Under the pieces are notes generated by a model. The model was given only the letters and a program-made list of their open reading frames with translations, did not search any database and was not told the DNA's origin. DNA of 64,000 bases from Microglena sp. YARC (lineage: Eukaryota; Chlorophyta; Chlorophyceae; Chlamydomonadales; Chlamydomonadaceae): positions 48,911,598 through 48,975,597 of the forward strand of contig CM039464.1 of the NCBI GenBank assembly GCA_022414725.1, given 5' to 3'. A program made the translations under genes and the position numbers. Within the stretch, counting starts at the first letter, position 1; each line of letters opens with the position of its first letter. Below are positions 12,401 to 24,700 of the stretch, one piece after another.

Positions 12401-14993
12401 TATACATCACCACCAAGGTAATATATAAATCCTCACTACGGTACTCTATACATCCTTGCTAAAGTACCCTATACATCACCAACTGCTGCTCACCGTTGAC
12501 ATACATGTCCATGAGCCACACACAAGCCCTAAGATAATCTATACATCACCACTGAGGTACTCTATACATCACCAACTGCTGCTCACCGTTGACATACATG
12601 TCCACGAGCCACACACAACCACCAAGGTACTCAATACATCACCACTGAAGTACCCTATACATCACCAACTGCTGCTCACCGTTGACATACATATCCATGA
12701 GCCACACACAACCACGCATGTATGACTCTGCAGAAGGCTCTTTCTTGGGGCCCATTCTTCTACCAGTGCTCTCGTCCCCGGATGAAGCGCCGCCATCGTC
12801 AGAAGAGTCTCCTGAGATGTTTTCGGCCTTCCTCTTCACACCATCTTCCCTCCCGTTAGGCAGTACAACTGGCAGGTTTCCCATGGAGCATGCCTGGTGG
12901 AAGGAATCAGCAAATGTAATCAGAATGAATGAATGAAGCCCCCCCCCCCCGCCTCGAAGTTCTCTTCCTACACAACTCTCTACCCAACCCAACCCTGTCC
13001 TGTTAGGCTGTACACCAGGCACGTTTCCCATGAAGCATGCCTGGTGGAAGATATTAGCAAATATAATCAGAATGAATGAAGCCAGCCCCCCCCCCCCCCC
13101 CCCCCCTCTCCAACACACACACACTAAGTTCCCTCCCTACACCACTGCCCCCCCCCCCCGCCTCTTTGCCCTACCCCTCTCCTCTTTTCCCCAACTCCTG
13201 CTATCCCACCCTGATCAAGGTAGCGAGCAGTTGAGCATCCAGCACCGGGCGTCCGTTGTCACCTATGCTGACGATATGGCTCAACAGCTTCGAGCTCTTC
13301 CTCATCTTCTTGTACACCGGCCAGTCCATTTGACATCCCCCCCCTCCCCCCCCCCTCCCCCCAATCCCCTCTCTTCTCCTCTGTTTCCCAACTCCTGCCA
13401 ACTCACCCTGATCAAGGTAGCGAGCAGTTGAGCATCCAGCACCGGGCGCCCATTGGCACCTATGCTGACGATATGGCTCGACAGCTTCGAGCTCTTCCTC
13501 ATCTTCTTATACACCGGCCACAGTCCATTTGAACCCACTTCCAAAGGAAGGTGGGCCATGGATGGGAGGTAGTCGTTGCCATTGGCTAGGACCACGAGGA
13601 GAGTGAGATCACACTTTAGACCCATGAGCAGAGCCTTGGTGTCCTGAGGGGACCAGGGGATAGTGGTTTAGGGTTTGGGGGCTTAGTGGGAAGTAGATCT
13701 TGTTCAGAAATCGATGTGGTATGACAGAATATCAGAAAAATCATATCTCTAGGGACATTGTTTAACAATCCCTATTACTAGGGGAACTGTGTAAGAATCC
13801 CTATTTTATCAGAACCATGGTGGTGGGAGGTAGTCGTTGCCATTGGCTAAGACCACGAGTAGAGTGAGGTCACAATTCAGACCCATGAGCAGAGCCTTGG
13901 TGTCCTGAGGGGACCAGGGGACAGTGGTTCAGGGTTGAAGGTTTAGGGTTTAGGGTTTAGGGTTAAGAGTTTAGTGGGAAGTAGATCTTGTTCAGAAACC
14001 TATGTTGTATGACAGTATATCAGAAAATTACTATCTCTAGGGAACTGTTTAAGAATCCCTATTTCTAGGGGAACTGTTTAAGAATCCCTCTTATATCAGA
14101 ACAATGGTGGTGGGAGGTAGTCGTTGCCATTGGCTTAGACCACGAGTAGAGTGAGGTCACACTTCAGACCCATGACCAGAGCCTTCGTGTCCTGAGGGGA
14201 CAAGTGGAAAGAGGTTTAGGGTTTAGGATCTGGTGTACGACGGGAAGTAGATCTTGTTCAGAGAAAAATGTGGTAGTGTGTATATGACAGTATATCAGGA
14301 AAACCCTATCCCTAGGGGAACTGTTCAACAATCCCTATTATATCAGAACCATGGTGATGGGAGGTAATTGTTGCCATTGGCTAGAACTAAGAGGAGAGCG
14401 AGAACACACTTCAGACCCATGAGCAGATCCTGTGTGTCCTGTTGGGACAAGGGGGCACAGTTTTGGGAATTTAGGGTTTAGGGTTTAGTGGGTGGGTCTA
14501 CGCACCACAACCCCCCACCCCCCTCACCCCCCCCCACCCACACCACTGCCACCACCCACCACTGACCTTGCCAAACCATCATGCTCAGCGTCAACAGAGC
14601 TTTTGTCCACTCAGCATGCAGCATCTTGACAGAGAAGAATAGTACACTGCCCGTGTGGTCGTTGCCCACACCTGTCTTCTTCCTCCCCCTCCCTCCTCCC
14701 TCCGACCCTCCCTCTTCCCTCTTCCCTCCTCTACGCACCACTACCCCCCACCAAACACACCACCACCACCACCCACCCACACCACTAACCTTGCCGACCA
14801 TCATGCTTGGCGTCAAGAGAGCTTGTGTCCACTCGGCATGCAGCATCTTGACAGAGAAGATTGACAAGTGGGGCGAGATTCGAGTGTTTTGACCCAGAGA
14901 TGTGTTGATGATGTACCTACGGTAGAGAATGTATGCATGTATGTATGTTACAGTCTAGGGGTATATATAGCCCTATGGTAGTGTATGTGTGTG

Positions 14994-15060
<67 letters not shown>

Positions 15061-18000
15061 ATGTGTGTCTGTATGTATGTCTGTATGTATGTTACAGTCC
15101 AGGGGTATTATCAACATCAACATCATCATCAGCAGCAGCAGCAAATAGTGAACATGAATTGAATTGGAGTGTGCGTTGTCAGTCTGTAGGGAAGGATGCA
15201 AGCCAGAGATGTGTTGTTGATGTACGTATGGAAATGCCAAATGGTGAACACGAAAGAAATGGTGTGTGTGTTGTCTGTCTCTGCATGATACACTAGGTGG
15301 ATGATACCTATGATGAGCTAGTGCGGTGGGAGTTTGAGTGCTTTAAGCCAGTGAGATATATTGATGGTGTACCTTCGGCAATGCCAAATGGTGAACATGA
15401 AAGGAATGGTGTGTGTGTTGTCAGTCTCTGTATGATACACTAGGTGGATGATACCTATGATGAGCTAGTGCGGTGGGAGTTTGAGTGCTTTAAGCCAGTG
15501 AGATATGTTGATGGTGTACCTTCGGCAATGCCAAATGGTGAACATGAAAGGAATGGTGTGTGTGTTGCCTGTCTCTGCATGATACACTGAGGTGGACAAT
15601 ACCTATGATAGAGTCAGTGCGGTGGGAGATTCATGTGCTCTAAGCCAGTGCGATGTGTTGATGGTATACCTATGGTAGAGCTAGTACAAAGAGAGTTTGA
15701 GCGCCTTGATCCAGCTGCAGGTTAAATCCTGGGATAACATACCAATGTGTAACCACTGAACCCCTGGATAACATGCAACCACCTTACCACTAAACCCCGG
15801 GTTAATGTACCACCACCTAACGGCCTACCCGCTAAACCTCGGGATAACATACCACCACCTAACCACTCAACCTTGGGATAACATACCACCACCAGCACCC
15901 TGGGCCACCAGGGCTAAATACCACCACCAGGGCCCCCACCATCACCACCCAGGGCCAACATGGGCAAATACCACCAACAGGGACAACACCAGCACCACCA
16001 CCACCCTGACCACCATCTAGCTCAGAGCAGGCTTACATGTTTTCCTCGGGGCAGACCAGGGCCATCAGAATGAGATCACCGTCATCTCCAACAATGGCTG
16101 CAGAAAGAAAGAAAAACAGTGATCAGAATGAGATCACATTGGATTGAAGCATCAGAATGCAAACAAAGAAAACAGTGATCAGAATGAGGTCACATTAAAT
16201 GAAAAGTCGGAAAGCAACAGAATTCAAACATAGAAAGCACTGATCAGAATGAGACCACATTGGGTGAAACGTTGGTTAGCAGCACAATGAAACAATAGAA
16301 AACAGTGATCAGAATGAGATCATATTGGATGAAAAGCCGGAAAGCAACAGAATGCAAAAATAGAAAGCATCGACCAGAATGAGATCACATTGGATGAAAC
16401 GTTGGTTAGCAGCATAATGAAACAACAGAAAACAGTGATCAGAATGAGATCACATTGGATTGAAGCAGCACCATGCAAAATAGAAAACAGTGATCAGAAT
16501 GAGATCACATTGGATGAAACATTGGTTAGCAGCATAATGAAACAATAGAAAACAGTGATCAGAATGAGATCACATTGGATTGAAGCAGCACCATGCAAAA
16601 TAGAAAACAGTGATCAGAATGAGATCACATTGGATTGAAGCAGCACCATGCAAAATAGAAAACAGTGATCAGAATGAGATCACATTGGATGAAACGTTGG
16701 TAAGCAGCATAACAGAAAAATAGAAAACAATGATCAGAATGAGATCTTATTGGATGAGACGTTGGTAAGCAGCATACCGGGAAAATATAATACAATGATG
16801 AGAAGGAGATCACATTGGATTGAAGCAGCACCATGCAAAAAAAGAAAACAGTGATCAGAATAAGATCACATTGGATGAAACGTCAGAAAGCAGCATAACG
16901 GAGAAATAGAATACAACGATCAGAATGAGATCACATTGGATTGAAGCAGCACGATGCAAAACAAGAAAACAGTGATCAGAATGAGATCACATTGGATGAA
17001 ACGTTGGTAAGCAGCATAATGGAAACATATCTCCCTACCAGCCCCTACAAACAATTTGCACTTCCCCACACCATGTGTGTTGAAAACCCAAATCCAAATC
17101 ATCCGCTTAATGGGTATAACAAAGACTATTCACCATCCACAATTTGCACTTCCCCTCACCATGTGTGTCATCAGGCTCCACCGGATACCAATGGTTGGCC
17201 AGACGTGCAAGAATCTTCACCTCTCCCTCTCCCTGGTGGTGTTGGATGGGTGGTGGTGGTGGTGGTGTTGGATGGGTGGAGGTGGTGGTGTTGGATGGGT
17301 GGAGGTGGTGGTGTTGGATGGGTGGTGGTGGTGGTGGTGTTGGATGGGTGGAGGTGGTGGTGGTGTTGGATGGGTGGAGGTGGTGGTGTTGGATGGGTGG
17401 TGGTGGTGGTGTTGGATGGGTGGTGGTGCTGGTGCTGGATGGGTGGTGGTGGCGTTAGATGTGTGGTGGTGGCGTTGGATGGTTGTGGTGTTGGATGAAA
17501 GGTGGTGGTGGTGGAAGATAGGTGGTTGTGGTTGTGGTGGATGGGTGGTGGTGGTGGATGAGTGGTTGTGGTGGTGGTGGATGGTTGGTGGGTGGTGGTG
17601 GTGGATTGTGGGTGATGGATGGTGGGTGGTGGTAGTGGTGTGCAAGAATCTCCACCCCTCCCTCTCCCTGGCGATGGTGGTGGATGCTGGTTTGTAGGTT
17701 GTGGATGGTGGTAGATGGTAGATGGTGGGTGGTGAATGGTGGATGGCTGGTGGGTGGAAGTGGTTTGGGATGTTGGTTTGTAGGTTGTGGATGGTGGAAG
17801 ATGGTGGGTGGTGGATGCAGGCATGCCTGGGACTGTTTATAGGGGGCAGAAGCTTCTAGTAGAGGGGCGTACAGACAGCTTGGTCCAACAGTATGATACA
17901 CCGAGACCAGGGCTGCGACTAGGGTCCCTTGCCTGTGACTGTTTGTAGCGTCAGATGCTTCTAGTAGAGGGGCGTACAGACAGCTTGGTCCAGCAGTATG

Positions 18001-20850
18001 ATACACCGAGACCAGGGCTGCGACTAGGGTCCCTTGCCTGTGACTGTTTATAGCGGCAGATGCTTCTAGTAGAGGGGCGTACAGACAGCTTGGTCCAGCA
18101 GTATGATACACCGAGACCAGGGCTGCGACTAGGGTCCCTTGCCTGTGACTGTTTATAGCGGCAGATGCTTCTAGTAGAGGGGCGTACAGACAGATTGGTC
18201 CAGCAGTATGATACACCGAGACCAGGGCTGCGACTAGGGTCCCTTGCCTGTGACTGTTTATAGCGGCAGATGCTTCTACATGCTAACACATGCTACAACA
18301 TGCACAGAAGCTAAAAACTGACTCATCGGGACTGTACCATGAGAGAGCTCGAAGCTCAGATGCTTGTACCTCTGCGCGATCAGCCTCGACACAATGTAGA
18401 AGGCGAGTGACACGGTGATGTCTAGCATGAAGGTGGTGCCGGGCGTGATAGCGTTGCCCTGCTTGTAGTAGAGGAGCGTAAAAACAAGAAGAAAACACTG
18501 ACTCACCAGGACTGTTCCATCAGAGAGCTCGCAGCTCAGAAGCTTGTACCTAGACTGGCAGATGCTTCTAGTAGACGGCTGTACAGACAGCTTGGTCCGG
18601 CACTATGATACACCAAGACCAGGGCTGCCACCAGGGTCCCCTGCCTGTGACTGTCTAGATCGGCAGATGCTTATAGTAGAGGGGCGTAAAAAGAAGAGAA
18701 CAACTGACTCACCGGAACTGTTCCATCAGAGAGCTCGAAGCTCAGATGCTTGTACCTCTGCGCGATCAGCCTCGACACGATGTAGAAGGCGAGTGACACG
18801 GTGATGTCTAGCATGAAGGTGGTGCCGGGGGTGATAGCGTTGCCCGACAGATACTCTGGCCTGGGCTTGGCTCCCTTCTTTACCTTGCTGATTTTGCCGT
18901 TCTGCAATAGCGGTTGGATGAAATAGCTGGTGAGTTGATCGTGTATTGGGTTGGTGCAGATTTAATAAAAGCCGTTGATCGTGTATTGGGTTGGTGTTTT
19001 GGGTTGGTGTAATGGGTTGGTGTCAACAGCTGGTGAGTTGATGGTGTATTGGGTTGGTACAGTTTTATATAGCCGTTGAATCATTGATCGTGTTTTGGGT
19101 TGGTGTATTGGGTTGGTGTCAATAGCTGGTAAGCTGATTGTGTATTGGGTTGGTGCAGCTTTAAATAGCTGTTGATCGTGTTTTGGGTTGGTTTATTGGG
19201 TTGGTTTATTGGGTTGGTGTAATGGGTTGGTGTCAATAGCTGGTGAGTTGATCGTGTAATGGGTTGGTGCAGCTTTATATAGCCGTTGACCGCGTTTGGG
19301 GTTGGTGTAACTGGTTGGATACAATAGCTGGTGAGATGATCATGTATTGGGTTAATATAGCTTTATAGCAGTTCAGCGGATGATTTGGGTTTGGATTATT
19401 TGAAACAGGTGGTAGGTCATAATTCAAAACCTCAACTGTGGCCTAAACATTCTGTGAATTGTGATTTTTCTGGGAGAATTGTCGTAAATCTGGCCTGAAA
19501 AGTTTGAAGATTCTGATTATTCTGGGAGAATTGTCGTAAATTGGGCCTGTAAAGTATGAGAATTCTGATTATTCTGGGAGAATTGTCGTAAATCTGGCCT
19601 GACAAGTTCGAAGATTCTGATTATTCTGGGACAAATGTTGCAAATTGGGCCTGAAAAGTCTGACCATTCTCATCATTCTGGGAGAATTGTCGTAAATTGG
19701 GCCTGAAAAGTCTGACCATTCTGATAAGTCTGGGGGTATATTGGGCCTGAAAAGTCTGACCATTCTAATTATTCTGGGAGAATTGTCATAAATTGGGCCT
19801 GAAAAGTCTGAGAATTCTGATTAGTCAGGGAGAATTGTCGTAAATTGGGCTTGAAATTGATGAGAATTCTAATTAGTCTGTGAGAATTGTTGTAAATTGG
19901 GCCTGAAAAATCTGAGAATTCTAATTATTCTGGGAGGATTGTCGTAAATTGGGTCTGGAGAGTCTAAGAATTCTGATTATTCTGGGAGAATTGTCGTAAA
20001 TTGGGCCTGAAAAGTTTGAGAATTCTGATTAGTCTGGGAGAATCCTCTTAAATTGGGCTTGAAAAGTCAAGTTGCAATATGACCTGTCAACTTGTCAAAT
20101 CCAAATCACCACAAGAACTGCTGTAACAGAACCCACAAGTATCTACCCTTTTGAAAAAACAGTAGTGGCTGTGACTAGAGGGTGGATACACAATCCTAGG
20201 CACGTGCAGACCTCTCAAATTTGAAAGCATGAAAGCACGAAAGCACAAAATCACAAAAGCATGAAAGCACGAAAGCGCAAAAGCATGAATGCATGAAAGC
20301 ATTGAAGCATGAAAGCATTGAAGCATGAAAGCATGGAAGCACAAAAACAAGAAATCATGAAAGCATGAAAGCACAAAAGCACAAAAGCACGAAAGCGCAT
20401 AAGCATGAAAGCATGAAAGCACGAAAGCATTTAAGCATGAAAGCATTGAAGCATGAAAGCATTGAAGCATGAAAGCATTGAAGCATGAAAGCAAGAAAGC
20501 ACAAAAGCAAGAAATCATGAAAGCACTAAAGCACAAAAGCAAGAAATCATGAAATCATGAAAGCTTGAACTCATGAAATGCTATCAGCTCACATTTCTTC
20601 TGAGTTGCTGAGTCAACGCCTTGGCCATGGGTGCAGATCCATGCTCCCCCCCCCCACACCCCCCACCCCCACACACCCCACACACACACCCGTGCATGCT
20701 TACCCCCCACACACATGCTATCAGCTCACCTTTCTTCTGAGACGCAGCGTCGACACCTTGGCCATGGGTGCAGGCCCACACATGCACATGCACACATGTT
20801 ACCCACCCCCACACCCACCCACCCACCCCACCCACCCCACACACATGCTA

Positions 20851-20892
<42 letters not shown>

Positions 20893-21521
20893 CATGCTCA
20901 CACACATATACTAAGCCCCACACCACACATGCTATTAGCTCACCTCCCCCCACCCACCCACCCACCCACACAATTTCCACCCACATATACTCCCCCCCCA
21001 CCCACACACCCACACACATGCACACATGCTACCCCCCCCCCCCCCCCCCCCCCACACACACTCACACACACATGCTATCAGCTCACCTTTCTCCTGAGAC
21101 GCTGAGTCAACACCTTGGCCATGGGTGCAGGCCCATCAACAGCCAGCATCACTGTCTTCTGGGGCTGGGTGGTATCCATGATCTCGTTCATGCACAGGTG
21201 GAGGGTCTGCACATGGTGGCTGGGGGGGGGGGGGGGGGGGGGGAGGGGTTCCACTGAATGGATGTGGACATGGTGGGGGATGTGGAGAGCCATGTATCCA
21301 TGAACTTGTTCATGCACAGGTGGAGGGTCTGCACATGGTGGTGGTGGTGGTGGTGGTGGTGTGTGGTGTGTGGGGGGGAGGGGGGGTGTAGGGGGGAAGG
21401 GGGAGGGGTGTGTGTGGGGGAGGGGGGAGAGGGCTCCACTGAATGGCTGGGTGGTGTCCATGATCTCCTTCATGCACAGGTGGAGGGTCTGCACATGGTG
21501 GTTGGGTGGTGTGTGTGTGTG

Positions 21522-21552
<31 letters not shown>

Positions 21553-21553
21553 C

Positions 21554-21611
<58 letters not shown>

Positions 21612-21616
21612 GAGTA

Positions 21617-21695
<79 letters not shown>

Positions 21696-21726
21696 GTGTG
21701 TGTGCATGTGTGTGCATGTGTGTGTG

Positions 21727-21782
<56 letters not shown>

Positions 21783-24700
21783 GGGGGGAGGGGGGGGGGA
21801 GAAACTGAATGGAGACATGCCCTGTAAGGTTGGGGTGTGGGGTGCAGGGAGCATGGTGACACAAGACAGGTGATCTGCGTGCAGCACCGGCATTCACCGG
21901 ACAACATAGGATCTTGGTGCACACCAAATGTAATTTGTGGGTGTGGGTGTGGGGGGGGGGTGGGGTGTGGGGGGGGGCCTCCACTGAATGGAGACATGCC
22001 CTGTAAGGTTGGGTGTGGGGGCGCAGGGAGCAGGGTGACACAAGACAGGTGATCTGTATGATGCAGCACAGGCATTCACCGGACAACACAGGGCTTGGTG
22101 CACATGTACTTTGTGCATGTGTGTGTGTAAGGGGGGGGGGGGGGGGGGGGGTATGTGTGGGTGTGGGTGTGGAGGGGGGGGGGGGGCGGGGGGGGCCTAC
22201 CACCCACCCACCCAAACACAAACTAGAGAGAGTGGACCTACCCATCCAAAACCTAAAACAAGGTAGTGCATAAACCCAAACCCTTAAAAAAAAAAAAAAG
22301 CCTAACCTAAAGCAAGGTATTGCATCTGGAAGCTGACAGAATCAGCTTTCCATTACTCTTGAAATCGTGGGCTTGGCCCAGTGGCTGGCTCAGGGAGCTG
22401 CCTTGAAGCTGCCGCTTGTAGCTGAAAATAAACACTATGGTGTATGTATGAACCTATTTCAGAACCTCATTTTTTTATATTTTTCGGAACCTTTTTAACC
22501 TATTTCAGAAGCTAATTTTTGAATATGTTTTTAAGGGGGGGGAGGGCAAAAAAAAGAGTAAAACACACCATCCCAGTAAAGTGCTGAGGCACCCTTGTGC
22601 AGACCCCCCCCCCCGGCTCCGGAACCCACTGTACAGCCAGTATCTCAGCCACCACTTAGTGTTATGGTGTTTTATTATGCTCATATCGCAGGTTTTTTTT
22701 AAGGCCTATCCTTTGATGTTGGTCTCGAGTCCAATGGGGATGTTTGAAGCATAGAAAATCATCATCATCAATGTTACATTGTTTGGTGGGACTTGGGGGT
22801 CAGGGCCTCTTGGCCCCTAATGTGCCCACATTCAATACTCTTCAATAATCAGGTATTCAATAACCAGGTCTTCAATCCAAGCTTCAATCGGGCATTAAAT
22901 AGTCAGGTCTTCAATAATCACTAATGTATGTATGGCTGAAGGTCACAATGTAGTCCTTTACAACATGTGGTCTTAGCTACTGACGTCATCGACCACCATT
23001 CTCCAGAACAATGCCGGCGCGTAAACTAGGGATGCCTCAAGCTGCACTTGAGCTCGCTCCCTTTGCAGACACTGGGCATAATGTGTGGTGGATCTCTCTC
23101 CCAATAGCATATATGGACTGGTATTTAGTAGAGGAACACCCTAGTTCCACTCCAATGTCATTCTGAGGGCTAGAAAAAAAGTGCCTGCACAGTACCTAAT
23201 TTTTTGAAAATGACAGATTTTCTCCTCCCCCCCCCCTCCCCCCCCACCCCCCGCGGCCCCAAACTTTGGAGGACCAACACTTTTTTCTACTGGGCCAAAA
23301 TAAGAAATAAAAACTGATTCTTCATCCTCTCTATGATATCTACAAAGTTGAGGGATGGTGTCATTTTGGTTTGAAGTTGCCCCCCCCCTGTCTGTTTTGA
23401 ATATATTTGAATATATTTCAGAACCTCATTTTTGAATATATTTCGAAACCTTTTGAACCTATTTCAGAACCTAATTTTTGAATATGTTTTGAATATATTT
23501 GAATATAGTTCAGAACCTCATTTTTGAATCAGTTTCGGAACCTTTTGAACCTATTCCAGAACCCCAATTTTGAATTCAATTTGAATATATTTGAATATAT
23601 TAGAATATATTTAAGAACCTCATTTTTGACATATTTCGAAACATTTTGAACCTATTTCAGAAGCCAATTTTCAAATATGTTTCGAATGCATTTGAATTTT
23701 TTAGAACCTCATTTTTGAATCAAGAGTTGGAACCGATTGGATCTATTTCAGAACCTCATTTTTGATTCATTTTGAATAAATTTGAATATATTTCAGAACC
23801 TCATTTTTGAATTTATTTCGGATCCTCATACTTGAATACATTTGAATATATATCGAAACCTCATGCAGTATTGTGCTTCACCAACCTTGTGGAAGTGCTC
23901 CCAACTCTTGGCCCTCCTGATGGCGGTGTGCTGTATGTATGTATTTGAACCTGTTGTAAATATATTTGAATACACTTTGAATATATTTGAATATCTATCA
24001 AAACCTCATATATGCTTGTGTTTCACCAACCTTGTGGAAGTGCTCCCAACTCTTGGCCTTCCTGATGGCGGTATGCTGCGAAGGGGAAATTGTTTCTATG
24101 CTTGTTATTCTTGCTGAACCATGTGTTGAACCCTTCATGCATGGAGTTGGGTTGTTGGAACCATGTGCTGAAGCATGTGATGAGGTTGGAGTGTTGGAAC
24201 CATGTGTTGCGGAGTTGGAGAGTTGGATTGTTGGATTGTTGGATTGTTGGATTGTTGGAACCATTTGTTGAACCATGTGTCGAGGTTGGAGAGTTGGAGA
24301 GTTGGATTGTTGGATTGTTGGAACCATTCCTGTTGGAGGTATGCTGCATAGGGAAAATTTGTCATCTAAGAAGTTGCATGTACGTACGTGGTAGTGGTGG
24401 TGCAGTGGTTGCACGTATGTACATAGTTGTAGTTGTAGTTGTACTTGCATGTATGTACGTAGTTGTACTTGTATTTGCATGTATGTACGTAGTTGTACTT
24501 GCATGTATGCACGTAGTTGTACTTGTACTTGCATGTATGTACGTAGTTGTACTTGTACTTGCATGTATGTACGTTGTTGTACTTGTACTGTGCATGTATG
24601 TACATAGTGTACTTGTACTTGCATGATGTACGTATGTATGAGTGGTAATACCACAGTTAGTTGTAATATCACAGTTAGTTTTTAATACCACAGACCAGGA

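Noticed and set aside
17056..18216. Trp/Val/Gly-rich frames up to 253 codons
   Set aside because: Translations of the GGTGGTGTTGGATGG array.
20578..22245. His/Thr/Pro-rich and Cys/Val-rich frames up to 311 codons
   Set aside because: Translations of CA/TG and C/G runs around exon 4; only 21087-21206 is supported.
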